Source of the DNA: Anisus vortex
Taxonomy: Eukaryota > Mollusca > Gastropoda > Planorbidae
NCBI GenBank assembly: GCA_949126835.1
Contig: CASBPS010000186.1
Span: forward strand, 616,701-680,700
Direction of reading: 5' to 3'
DNA: 64,000 bases
Shown here: piece after piece, positions 23,419 to 35,307 of the stretch
Layout of the letters: each line of letters begins with the position of its first letter
Position numbering within the stretch: position 1 is the first letter of the stretch
The notes under the pieces: model-generated
The model's input: only the letters and a program-made list of their open reading frames with translations
Told to the model about the DNA's origin: nothing
Database searches by the model: none
Position numbers and translations under genes: made by a program

Positions 23419-23454
<36 letters not shown>

Positions 23455-24112
23455 TAGCCTCTTCCTACGAACAATATATATTATTTTAAAGTTTAACATA
23501 ATATTTGCTATGGCTATGGTTTTTATATTCGTGAAGATGCATCGGCTCTTATGCGTCTGTCTCTATCAAACATTCAACATGAATTATATCTAGAATTATA
23601 TTTGCCTTTTTATTAATCAAAACGATCGATCTAGGTCTAGGGCTAAGTTAAGCAATAGCTTGAATAGCCTACAGTAATAAAAGCATTATAGGCCTAGTTA
23701 TTTTTTTTCGATACAAAACTAGTTCTAAACGTTATTATTTTTTTTTTACAGTGATTCACATTGAAGAAACTCAACAAAAAGTAATGACACAGTGATCACG
23801 ATAGAATCGACCATAATATTAAGGTCCAAAGCATAGAGTCCAGGTCTAAAAAAAATTTTCTTTACAAAATAAAGAAGCTCTAAACGTTATTTTTTAACAA
23901 TTCCTTTCATAGGTTCTTAGTTTAAGATCTCCATGTGTTTTTATGGTTTAAAGTTCAAAAACAACTATAATAACATTAAAAACCCCCAACACCTTAAGTA
24001 AAATACTATATGGAAAGAAGGAACAAAAATCTTTGTGCCCCCAAAAGAAATATATGTCAGTGAGTCTCAAGACCACGCCTCTTTTCCGGGGTCAAACTAA
24101 AAAGGTCTATAG
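22055..24112. mobile_element. Inverted-repeat element, about 2 kb, non-coding
   Basis: Ends CTATAGACCTTTTCATTTT (left) and, inverted at the right, CTATAGACCTTTTTAGTTTG. A shared AAAAGAGG lies some 30 bp in. The left flank is tactata (22048-22054). The right flank reads tact at 24113-24116, then the hAT at 24117, then ata at 26138-26140, so the same 7-bp duplication appears once the hAT is removed. No coding region. The interior 22640-23450 is packed with AGGCCTA motifs. Confidence 0.65.
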
Positions 24113-24116
24113 TACT

Positions 24117-26129
24117 CAGTGGCGTAGCTAAGGGGGGGGGGGCGGGGGGGGGGGGCGGACCGCCCCGGGTGACAGCATATGGGGGGTGACACTTTGTCAT
24201 CTCCAAAAAAAATTTTCAGCCAGGCTAAGGTGCGAAAAAAGTTTGAAAATAGAATTGTGAAAAAACCCAACCAACACAGGAAATGTGACTTTTATGACGT
24301 CACATATTTCGAATTGGAATCTATCAACCGGGCGTCGAAAATACTTTTTTATAGCACAACGGACGTTTCGCATACAGATCAAATGTCAACCTTAATTAGA
24401 TATGTAGGCCCCTACACATCAGCGGTGGTATAGTTGAAGTGCGGGAGTCATTCCTTGGATTTTTTCATTCGAAAGGTAAAACAGCTACTGCATTGACTGG
24501 CGAAATCCTTGAGAATCTAGAAAACGAAGGACTGGATATTCAGTTATGTCGCGGTCAAGGGTACGATAATGCAGCAAGCATGGCTGGAATCCACGGTGGT
24601 GTGCAACAAAAGATCAAAGACATTAATCCGAAGGCAATTTTTGTACCTTGTTCCAATCATTCTCTGAACCTTTGTGGCAAACATTCGTTTGCTAACAATC
24701 CGTCTTGTGTAACGTTTTTTGGAAATCTTGAGGCGCTGTACATTTTTTTTGCTCTGTCGACCCATCGCTGGTATGTACTAGTGAAATACTCAGGTCTAAC
24801 AGTGAAGAGACTGTCCACAACTCGCTGGAGTGCACATGCTGATGCAGTGAAGCCAGTGATACAGAAGTTTAACCAGTTTGTAGAAGCCATTGAAGCTCTG
24901 TGTGATGTCGAAGAAAGCGTCGAGACAAGAGGTGCTGCGCACAATCTGTTGCCAGCTATATGCGACTTTTCTTTCATTTCGTTCTGTTTTTCTGGGCTGA
25001 CGTTTTAAAAGAAGTTGACTTAGCACAGAAGTACATGCAAACACCAGGTATTACTGTGGACATTGTTGCAACCAAACTAAGGGCTCTCAATGTCTTTTCG
25101 GAAGAGCAGCGTACGAAGGTTGTTGACAATGCCGTCCAGCAGGCACTTGCGAAATGTGAAGAACTTGATACCCCTACAGAGAAGAGAATCATGAGAAAGA
25201 GGATATTACCAGGAGAGGGGGCAAGAGATGCTGGATTGTAATTGCAGCAGGAGACCAAGAGAGCAATGTTAGAGTGTCTCGGCCGTTTTCATATGGAGTT
25301 AGATACGAGAGGAAAAGCAGTGAATGACATTTTGTTGACTTTTTCTGCGTTCAGCCAGACCATATTATTTGTGCCAACGACGAAGAAATACAGATGTCTG
25401 TTACCAAGCTCACAGCCGTGTATGATGAGCTGTCTAAAGAAGACCTTTGTCTAGAAATACCACGTTTAAGGCGACACCTACAAGCAGCCGAAATAAACTT
25501 GGAGGAAGCCAAGCACTGGACTGTACTGCAATTCCTACGGTTTATCATCAAGTTGGACTTTGTTGAATCATTGCCATATCTTACGCTGACTCTAAGATTC
25601 TTTCTGACAATATGTGTTTATGTGGCATTGTGTGAAAGAAGTTTCTCCAAAATGAAACTTATACAAAATTACCTCCGGTCAACCATGAGCCAGTCGAGAT
25701 TGTCGGATCTGGCTGTTCTGTCCATTGAACACGAGCTTACAAGACAAATAGATTTTGACGATGTCATTGACCTGTTTGCAACAATGAAAACAAGAAGACA
25801 TTCCTTCTAGGATTATAGTGTCGATAGACATTCTTTTGGTCTGTGCATTGTCGCGTTTTGCACTTAGATGTTCTGAAATTGAACAGTTGCATTTTAATTA
25901 AAAATCTTTGGATTTGAACTATTTGTTTTATGGTATTGGATTCCGATGTTGTCATGGATCATACATGTAAGCAGTAACGTACCGGTCAGTAGAGTAAAGT
26001 AGAGCCTAGAGGTAGAGTATGTATGAAAATTTAGCTACACCTAACCATTCAGCATAGGGTCGTGTGGGGTCACTGGGGTGACATTTGAACGGACCGCCCC
26101 GGGTGACGTTTACTCTAGCTACGCCACTG
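24117..26129 (+). mobile_element. Complete hAT transposon (ZMYM1-like transposase, broken)
   Basis: Perfect 14-bp inverted ends CAGTGGCGTAGCTA and TAGCTACGCCACTG, with an 8-bp duplication atagtact (24109-24116, 26130-26137). A subterminal motif ggaccgccccgggtgac occurs near both ends in the same orientation. A G-rich block (24130-24160) near the left end could form a quadruplex. The transposase frames are at 24439-25810. Confidence 0.93.
24439..25810 (+). pseudogene. hAT transposase, DUF4371/ZMYM1-like
   Basis: Three successive frames, 24439-25008, 24960-25241 and 25394-25810, in three different phases. In order they hold: CRGQGYDNAASMAG (an RNase-H-like catalytic block, near residue 35 of the first), a CSNHSLNLC block, STTRWSAHADAV, and an alpha-helical insert. 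The last frame carries the dimerisation tail, with ALCERSFSKMKLIQNYLRST. This is the usual order of the hAT transposases that resemble vertebrate zinc-finger MYM-type protein 1. The N-terminal zinc finger is missing or reduced. At least two frameshifts make it inactive, though its target duplication and ends are still perfect. Confidence 0.88.
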
Positions 26130-26140
26130 ATAGTACTATA

Positions 26141-26737
26141 GTAATAGATCTAGTAATAGTAATAGTCTATACTCTAGACCTATATTCAATAATATTCCTA
26201 TATTAAACTTAACTTGGCTTAGCCGCTTAGGCCTACCTCTCATTTTTTCATACAATCAAATAACCATATTTTTGTGATTAAAGTATCATACTGTCATTGT
26301 CATATATATATTGTTTAAATATCTAAATCTAGAGATAACTGCAATAAATTGTTATCGTTACATTCGCGGGAGAGTGATTTGATTTACCGGGTGTTATATT
26401 TACACAACAGGCAATCCATTAAAGAAGTGACTAGACGCATTCGCATTTTTGTGCACACTCTGGGGACATCACAGGATAGAAATAAATTGATTATGTGGTG
26501 GACATCGTTGATTCGACAATGGGATTTTTGTTTTCACGCGTGCATAATAGTCTATAAAAAACGACAACGGGGCAAACAATTTTTATTTTAAAAAGCTGCA
26601 TAAGCGAACAAAAGATAGGAAGAGCAGACCGTAAAGAAATGTATCATTATTAAGTTTATATATTATTATTAGTATAGCCTATATATAGCCTACTAAGCCT
26701 AGAACCTATAGCCATCTATGTAGATCTAGGCTACTAT
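26141..26737. other. No gene recognised
   Basis: AT-rich spacer. An 80-codon open frame at 26349-26591 has no recognisable domain and I do not call it. Confidence 0.45.
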
Positions 26738-26987
26738 CAGGCCTGGATTAACCATTAGGCCAACAAGGCACGTACCTAGGGCACCAAGCGTTTGGGGGGG
26801 CACCACAAGTCCTAAAAACAAAGTATTTATTGTCCCGGTAGCCGCGCGTAATTAACCAACACAAAGGTTCCACAAATTATGTCAAATTTGGCTGATAAAA
26901 ATGGATTCTGTGACTGGAAAAATAGCCTAACATTCAAGTTGATAATAATGAACAAAGCGCTACAGACTGCATGTTAATATACGTAGC

Positions 26988-27320
26988 CAGGGCCGTATTT
27001 AAGATTGTGGGGGCCGTGTTCCCACATTTATGTGGGGTGCCCTCCTGGCCTCGCCCCTGCCTTCCACATAGGCTACATCAGAAAAGTGACGTTAATTCAT
27101 TTTACATTCTGTAAAATAATAAATTTTATGTTGCGCTTAGCTTGGTTGAACTGAAGCGCTTAAAATTGTAGGGAAATAAATGAATTTTATTTTACATTTT
27201 CAACGAAAGAATGGGGATGTCACTAAAACATTTCTTTTTGAGATGTGTGGAAGGGGGGGGGCTTTTCTGTGGGGGCCCCGTTCCGATGGAACATGTGGAA
27301 CGTGCCTAAATACGCCACTG
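26988..27320. mobile_element. Probable MITE with CAGGGCCGTATTTA ends
   Basis: Inverted ends CAGGGCCGTATTTA (26988) and TAAATACGCCACTG (ending 27320), two mismatches. No target duplication is visible, which lowers confidence. The interior has G-rich and C-rich blocks (gtgggggccgtgttccc and its near inverse). Confidence 0.6.
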
Positions 27321-27549
27321 TTAACCTAGCTCGTCGACAAGGCTCGGGTCTACTACAAAAGCTAGAAGAGCAAATAAATGAAGAGTAGGCTACAGTTATT
27401 GGGAACAAGGTTTTGAGGCGAGCTGTTTTTTTTTTTTGTAGTATAGCTGATCCATGAGCGTGGTCTGGCATTTAGAGGGACAAATAAAAAATTTGGATCT
27501 TGACAAAATGGAAATTATCTAGGGTTGCTGGAGTTGGTCAGTCAGTTTG

Positions 27550-29062
27550 ATCCATTTTTAGCATCACACATTGCGAAATATGGAAGATTCTGAAAGGATG
27601 CATTGTGAATGAAACGCTGGTAAAGTCCCTTCCCGATACCAGATGGGAAGCACATGCTGTTGCAACTGAAGCTATTCTAAGGCCTCATCCTCAGATTATA
27701 GAAGCGTTAAAATGTTTACAAGAAGACCAGTCACAGAAGGGGGGCACCAGAAGAGAAGCAGAAAACTAGAAAAAGAAAATGCACGAATTAGAATTTGCTC
27801 TCATGCTTGTCTTTTGGGAAGACGTGCTACGTGCTACAATATTTTCTCAGGGTCAGTCAAGCTCTACAAAATGAGCACATGAACTTGAAAACGTGTGCTG
27901 ATTTGTATTCTTCACTAACAGATCACTTGCATGAATCTAGGAAAAAATTGGACAGATTTGAAGAAGCTGCAAAAGAAATAACAACAGGTGTGGATTATAA
28001 GTCAACTTTGACCCGTAATCGTAAACGAAAGACAGTGGTCATTGATGGTGATTCCCCTGAGGTATATCTGAATGCAAGAGACAAATTTCGTATACCTATC
28101 TGCTTTCTACGCCATTGTTGACAAACTTAAGACAGAGATGGGTAGACGAGGACAAGTATATTAATGATATGGCAGTTAGATTTTCTTGTTTTGTCGATGT
28201 ATCACAAACATTTCAGTGTTATGAAGGACTAATAAATGCTTATCCTGAAGATCTGAACAATAATTTATATACTGAACTACAACAGTTCCACTTATTTATT
28301 CGCCACAAGTTTGTTACATCAAAATCTGATAACAATACGTTCTGTCATGCAGAATTATAGGCCTACAAAGTAATAGTTAGAGACAACATCGAGTGTACTT
28401 TTTTAAATGTAGAAATCGCCTTGTGCATTTTTGTAACATTAATGGTTACGAACTGTTCAACTGAGCGCTCTTTTTCTCAGTTGAAACATACAAAAAATCC
28501 AAGTATGATTGACAATGAAATAAGAAAGGCTTGATCAGGGCCATCACAAGCCTATTATATGTAGCGCCCCAGAGCAAAAGTTTCAGCGATGCCCCTTGCA
28601 TAACGTAACTGCTTTGTTTAGTGTCTGCGCTTAGTTAATTATTATGATTAAAGACATTTTTAAATGCATTTTTTTTATTAAGAATATTCTAGAAGAGCCA
28701 ATCTTTTATGAAACCTTTGTGAGCCTATAAAAAGTGAAACATTTGTACAAAACAGTTTGAGTGTAATTAAATAAGAAGTTAACTTCTTTAATCTTTATTC
28801 ATTATTCCTTTTGTTCTTGTGTTTCAAATTTTATTTCCCCTTCAACTCTCCTAAGATTTCTGGTATGAACTTAGGTTATATTTGCCGCCCCCCTCCCAGT
28901 AATGTCGCCCCCGGGCTTACGCCCCATCTGGCCTCCCCTATGTGAGGGCACTGGGCTTGATTCAATTATCTCTGCTGATGATTGATGCAGACATGTTGCG
29001 CAAAATTAACTTTGATGATGTACTCAAAAACTTTGTCAAATGTAAATCTACGAAAAAGAACT
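27550..29062 (+). pseudogene. hAT transposase remnant, ZMYM1-like
   Basis: Broken frames in order. Near 27640 is DTRWEAHAVATEAIL, equivalent to TTRWSAHADAV in the hAT at 24439. Then 27795-28121 (a helical region, with TRNRKRKTVVIDGDSP near residue 72), 28115-28360, and near 28440-28530 a tail block with NCSTERSFSQLKHTKN. A MITE is inserted at 28536, after which the tail resumes (DMLRKINFDDVL near 28990). Several stops and frame changes show that it is inactive. Confidence 0.8.
28536..28953. mobile_element. MITE inserted in the hAT transposase tail
   Basis: Inverted ends CAGGGCCATCACA and TGTGAGGGCACTG, with a perfect 8-bp duplication ggcttgat (28528-28535, 28954-28961). 418 bp, non-coding, hAT-type. 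It interrupts the last conserved region of the transposase. Confidence 0.92.
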
Positions 29063-29364
29063 TTAAAATGTAAATGTGTGCTCTCTCTGACTTTCTCATC
29101 TAGGCTATTAAAAAAAGTTACAGTATTTTTGTCTATTCTTCTTTTTATTATTATTTAGGTGCCAGGTCTGGAGCCCCAATGGTCAGAAAAAGCATCAGCA
29201 CCCGCAGCATACGGAGGTATGCGATGCGCTAAAGAATTTAGGGTAAATTGAAGTATACATTCTCATTTTTCCTTCTCTCAACAGATTAGTGTTGGACATT
29301 TATGACCATGTGACTAAGTTGGACTTTACGGTTGGCAGACATTGAAAAGTTCCCTTATGAGGCT

Positions 29365-29515
29365 TATAAATTTACAGACGTTCCTTCTAGGTAGAAGATT
29401 ATTGCGTCCACTAGGCCCAAAACTCCTGCAAGGCGACAGGGATCCGTCGGTGACAGGGATAGAACCCGCGACCTGTCAGTTGTTTTTTGGTTGACAGTCT
29501 AGTGAACTAACCGCT
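29365..29515 (-). repeat. tRNA-derived SINE, family 2 (copy b)
   Basis: Minus strand: A-box-like GCGGTTAGTTCACTAG, B-box-like GGGTTCTATCCC, then GGAGTTTTGGGCC, and the tail GACGCAATAATCTTCTACC with GAAGGAACGTCTGTAA. Same layout as 18185-18325. Confidence 0.78.
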
Positions 29516-31055
29516 GGATATTTGTGGCATCACTATTAAATCACATGTATCATCTAGAAACTTTTATTTTAATTAAAGGGATATAATTAACCTGTTTTGA
29601 TTATCTTGTTGCTTTTTTTTATAAAAGACTAAATGGCCTACAGCTTGTAACTTTATAATGACCAAACTGTAAAAAAAATAAAGTTGAAAATTATATAAAT
29701 ATTATATGACTAAAAAAATTGTATGCACATTTTGAAAACATTACCTTAACTACCCAGGTTGTATTGTATGATTACTACTGATCAATTCCGCTGAACGATA
29801 ATATTTCAATGTATCTGCTAAAAACAAAATAAAACATATATCAGTCAAACTGAGAACAAAATGTTCATTGAGAAAAACGCTATTACACGAAATCGGGTTC
29901 AGCTAGAGAACGTCTTTAATTTAACTGCGTCTGTGAGCTGAATTAAAGCATAACTTGTTCGTACAGAACCCCATGGCATCGTGCAGATACAGTTGATCGA
30001 AGAAAACAAAATGCCGAACACGTGATAGCAATAATGGAAACTGGGCACGTGGAAGCTGGCGGTATAAGTCAATGAGAGAGTTTGAAAGAAGTAATTTAGT
30101 AAGCTTATAATATTATTATAATATAGGTTAAATTACGAGAATATCTGAAGCTATGAGGGCCTCGTCATAGTAAAAGTCATACGTTTTTTTAAATACATAT
30201 TTTCTTAGTGGGCTTTTTTTAAACAATGTTTTTTTTCTTTAAAAAAAACAGTAATTTATGTAGGCCCAATACTGACATAATTTTTTATATTTTCTTAATG
30301 GACAGTTTTTTTTTGTGTTTAATATAATAGACCATCTTTAAAGACTGTTTATGTTAAAAATGAGCATTTTTTGTTCAATTTTTTTATTAAAATAGATATT
30401 TCTTTTTTTTTTTTTATAAAATTTTCCTGAAACATAACTTTTTTTCTATAATTAATTAAAGAAAAATCAAATCAACAAAACCAAACATCTTTATGTCAAA
30501 TTGTAACAAATTATAGTGTCAACCACATAGAAGGCACATATACTAACAAAGCAATAAATAAGCAAAATACTCATATAGAAAAATGGTAAACACACTTTTA
30601 TTATTTTATTTGACTTAAACAGTAAAAACAAATGGTTGTGCATAATTATAAACTTCTTTTTTCTTCCTTTTTTTGAATATTGTAAAGAATGAATAAAATT
30701 AAAAAAATAAAACTCACATTAAGATAGCTAAAAAAAATTCCATTAAAAAGCATGTTGATCAAATAAAACAAGATTTAAAAAAAAATGAAATCTAATTTTT
30801 AACAAAAAAGTTTTAACATTTTGATTATAGTATAATTTTTTATATTTGATTATCTTTTGGTAGTTATATTTATACTTTAGAAAAATCATTGTTCTTTTTG
30901 TAAAAAAAAAAAGACTTCTGTAGGTGATTACATATAATTATAGTTTGAGGTTTTTCAAAACTAGTTATTAAATTTACCAAAGATTCCCTATAATAAAATG
31001 TTACAATACATTACTCTCTAAAATAGATTTAGCTGATTTTTAAATATGACATCTG
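29516..31055. other. No gene recognised
   Basis: Very AT-rich with many A and T runs. No supported coding region or bounded repeat. Confidence 0.5.
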
Positions 31056-31285
31056 GTTGGGAATGGCTGGAGTTAGGAATGATTGGAGTTAGGAATGATT
31101 TGGAGTTAGTAATGATTGGAGTTAGGAATGATTGGAGTTAGGAATGATTGGAGTTAGGAATGATTAGAGTTAGGAATGATTGGAGTTAGGAATGATTGGG
31201 GTTAGTAATGATTGGAGTTAGGAATGATTGGAGTTATGTATGAATGGAGTTAGTAATGATTGGAGTTAGGAATGAATGGGGTGAA
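31056..31285. repeat. 16-bp minisatellite
   Basis: About 13 copies of tggagttaggaatgat with small variants. Confidence 0.92.
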
Positions 31286-33348
31286 TGGGTGTTGTTGTTA
31301 CACCTCCACTTTTAGTTTGCTAGCATCGGATGGCCACAGCCAATCAGATATCTCCATTTTGGTCATGGTTTTCTTCCCTCTTCTTGCTATCACCCAGGTT
31401 TTGTTTCTGATTTAAAAATTATCTCTTGTTATCATTGGCGGGGTACCAAATCGGATGAACAAATATTTGTTGAAAGGTGTATAATCTACATCTACATGGA
31501 ATAAGTACATAAACACAAAGGTGTAGTTGTTAAAAAAATGAATAGGTAGTTTTTATCACAGAATACTGGGAACTAAATTACTACAAAGAGAAAATAAAAA
31601 ATACATTTTGATTGCTAAAATGTATAAAAAAATGTAGTATTTTAAAATCACAAAAAAGTTTCATAAGATTTTGCTTTTTGATCTCATAAAAAAAATACTA
31701 TGAACATATATTTTTAAAGTAAAAAATTGCACTGAAGAATTTACACAAAAGTTTATCTAAAAATTTTCCCTCATTGATTTTTTTTTGTCATACTATAAGC
31801 TTGAGTGTGATCAACTTTTCATGTTCTTATATTAAGCTGTAACATGACTCATTTTCTTTTCATGGGTGGGGGGGGGGGATAAACTTTTGTGTAACTAACA
31901 TTTACAAAATTGTTTGTGTATTTAGTTACAGATTTTTTAAAAAAATGTTCAAAACCATTCCACCAAATGCTTAGCTCTTGATAACTCATTTAAGAAAACA
32001 AAGATTGGATTTTAGAATAGAAATTTTGTTTCAATGGGCAAAAGGTTTAACAATTAAGTGTTCAGCATATATTAAAAGAGAAAGACTTATTAAATAATTT
32101 TTTTTTATTTTGCACAACTTTGTAAGAAGATATAACAATTACAAATATAACATGGGAACAAAATAATATGGAAAATGCAATGATCAAATATTGAGTATAA
32201 ATTGCAAATTGTGAATTGTAAAAAAAAATGTTATGAGTTCGTAAGTACATTGTCTTTATTTTAAAATATTACTTGTGATTTCTTTATCTCTAGAATCTAA
32301 TTTGTCTTGACTTACCAGTGAACAGATAGATTTAGCATAAATAGCTGGTAAGATAAGCACATTTTTCTTCTTCCATACGATGTGCTTTTATGAAAAGACT
32401 GGGTAACAGATAGCAACCCCTTTTTTCAATTGTAGATGTAAAATAAACAAACAAAACAAATTGTTAAATAATCTTTTTTATAGTAGGATCTGTAATGTAT
32501 AAGTTAAGAAGATGATGCGATAAAATAATATCATTTTAAAAGACATGCCTATCAAAAGATTTAACATGAAGTGTTTATTTTAGTCATCAAATAAAATGTA
32601 CACATTGAGCTAAATTATAGAGATCAATTAAGGATTTTGATTTTCAATGTATTTTGATTTAAATCAAAACAGATGGCAACATAAATGAAACATTTTTCAT
32701 TGGGACTGCACAATATAAATGAATAATATACATTTTGTTTTTGCATTGCTAAGTGCTGAGTAAAACTAACAATCAAAGAAAAAGGTGTGCTACCTAGTTC
32801 AGCTCATTGTTGTATTGGTTAGCTTAACATTGTCTATCTTGGATATCTCTCGGACTTAGAGACTAGTTTTTGATGGACATTAAAAAAGAAATATCGAAAC
32901 ATAGACAAGCTGTTCAATTTCTTATTTAAAACGATCTGTTCCCAGTTTTTAACAGAACATGGGGTATAATTATTTTATATTATAGTTAGATCCAATGTCT
33001 TTGTTTTGAACAAAACATTTTTTTAACATAAAAGATTTACATAAGTGAAGTGTATGATTCTTATACAAATGCTTCAAGAAAACTTTGTGCGCCTTTAAAT
33101 ATTACATAAAAAATTTTTTTGGTAAATAATTTAATTAAAAATTTCAAACACTTAAACATTTTTTGTTTACGCAAATATCTTGTGTAGACTCCATAAATTG
33201 AAGTTTGTACACAACAGGTGTTAAAAAAAACAAAACAGAAATAGTTGAAATAAAGATAAAGTATGTTACAAATACAACATAAAATTTCTTGCAGAGAAAG
33301 CATACATTTTTTTTTTGGCCCTAACCAAAAGTGGCAAAAACATAAGAG
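31286..33348. other. No gene recognised
   Basis: AT-rich. It lies downstream of the TRPC stop codon in the gene's direction, beyond element B, so part could be an original 3' untranslated region, but nothing here shows it. Confidence 0.4.
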
Positions 33349-33682
33349 CCAATGGTACCTAGAAAACCAATGGTACCTAGAACACCAATGGTACCTAGAA
33401 CACCAATGGTACCTAGAACACCAATGGTACCTAGAACACCAATGGTACCTAGAACACCAATAGTACCTAGAACACCAATAGTACCTAGAACACAAATGGT
33501 ACCTAGAACACCAATGGTACCTAGAACACCAATGGTACCTAGAACACCAATGGTACCTAGAACACCAATGGTTCCTAGAACACCAATGGTACCTAGAACA
33601 CCAATGGTACCTAGAACACCAATGGTACCTAGAACACCAATGGTACCTAGAACACCAATGGTACCTAGAACACCAATGGTAC
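33349..33682. repeat. 18-bp minisatellite, left half (split by element B)
   Basis: About 18 copies of ATGGTACCTAGAACACCA. The unit is six codons long and open in most frames, giving artefactual hexapeptide repeats (MVPRTP). The array stops in the middle of a unit at the LTR of element B and resumes at 41335. Confidence 0.97.
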
Positions 33683-34149
33683 TGTTGATGTCCTAAATTA
33701 CTGTTGGACCATCAATCAGAATAATCAGTCTCTTCAGAGTGTTTCTGCTACAGTTGCTGAATTACTTGATATCAAACATTGAACAGACGACTTCACAATA
33801 TATAAATATTTGAACTTGTGAATTAATAAAGGAACTCCTTATTGCAGCATATGAAATTTATTAATATCATTAACTAGACACTTCACATCTAATGAACAAA
33901 TATAGCTTTATAGTAGCAGCATAATATACATTTTTATTAATATGTTCTGAGTCTAATAATGCTTGCGTTCCTTGCAAGCTATGAGAAAATACTCTCGACC
34001 GCATGGACAGTCACTTGACTATATCCTTCCGATATATTTAGCAATACTCTAAGTTTCTCTTTTATTTTATATTCAAAGATGGGTTTTAATTCGACTTTTT
34101 AATATTTACTTTAGTCACGACCCATATATTATTTACTTACTCCATAGCA
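33683..34149 (-). repeat. 3' LTR of element B
   Basis: 467 bp, begins TGTTGATGTCC and ends CTCCATAGCA as written on the plus strand. Nearly identical to 40868-41334. A purine tract (GGTTGGGGGGTA on the minus strand) directly precedes it, at 34150-34161. Confidence 0.96.
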
Positions 34150-35307
34150 TACCCCCCAACCACAGAGAAAAAATAATAATTTATTATTATTTTTGATACG
34201 AAAAATGTTTACAATAATGAAAAAAAAATTTATCTTAATCTTAATTAATGCATATAATCATTCATTTAATAATACATAGGGAAAAAATACATTTAATATT
34301 CGTACAAACAATCCAAAAAAATTTATAGGCAGAAATATAACCAAAAGACATAAAGAATAATGTCTAATGTATATATTGACAATTAGTCATAGACAATTAT
34401 CTTTTGGTATTGTCTAATGAACTTCAGTAATACTGAGATAAACTATTGGATGTCAGTGATGTGTATCGATAATTATTATGCTAAATACTCATCAAGGCTG
34501 TCGAGATTATCTATTATCTTTATCTCACAAAATCTAAATAGATTCCATGAAAATTTTTTCATACAACATTTATTAGTTTATACAATAAGATTAATATAAC
34601 ACTAATGTCGGTTTTTTCAATTGTCATTTTGTATTGATATTTTCATAATGGTTATTATGAATATATATCTTCCCAATAGTTATTTCGGATTGATATTCTT
34701 ATTGATTCTTATTGATTCTTATTGATTCTTATTTATTCTTATTGATTGATATTCTCAATAACATTACTTACAATGTAACATGATTATCTTTCATCTTAGT
34801 TTACAATAAAATATTTACACAATTTATTCAAGTCTTCCCTTCAAATATATCATTATATTACAATGCTCATCTTCCTGTGAGTCTTATATGTATCATTTAT
34901 TTATTGGCTTCAATGCTATCTTTAGTCTTACATGAATACAATACAATATTATCATCTAATGCTCTGACTTTAGAGTCTTACATAGGCATTTCATTATTAT
35001 ATCATTATTATTTCAATTTGCTCTAAGGCTACTTTAAAGACTTACATAGGCATATTAATGGCATAACATTTTCACTGTTCAGAGGCTACAAAATTTATGT
35101 GCTTAACAGTATTACCAAACTGTTCAGAGGCTACATAAAAAAAATTCCAACTGATAATTATTATTTTCAATTAGATTATTATATACCAGTATCCATATTT
35201 ACATTGATTGCTCTTTACAAAAGAAAAAAAAATGTTATCATGTCATTATATCTGTTACTGAAAATATCATATCACATTCATAAATTTAGTTATTCCTATG
35301 TATAATT
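34150..35307 (-). other. Non-coding 3' region of element B
   Basis: Where an RT-RNase H would be expected in the Gmr1-like order there is about 1.15 kb of AT-rich DNA without an RT motif. It includes a short 10-bp tandem repeat (gattcttatt, about five copies at 34692-34745). Confidence 0.8.

Larger units (their letters stand above)
26738..29060 (+). mobile_element. Second hAT fossil with nested MITEs
   Basis: Left end CAGGCCTGGATTAACC at 26738, a classic hAT terminus. Transposase remnants run on the plus strand from about 27550 to 29060. One MITE (28536-28953) is nested within them with a clear target duplication; another (26988-27320) may lie upstream. The right terminus is not recognised, so the end given is that of the last coding remnant. 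Confidence 0.7.

Noticed and set aside
26349..26591. 80-codon open frame on the plus strand
   Set aside because: No recognisable domain, in a region rich in fossil elements; length is within chance expectation.
33061..33696. Open frames with MVPRTP, WYLEHQ or WCSRYH repeats (also at 41314-41740)
   Set aside because: The 18-bp unit is open in nearly all frames on both strands; it is a minisatellite split by a retrotransposon.
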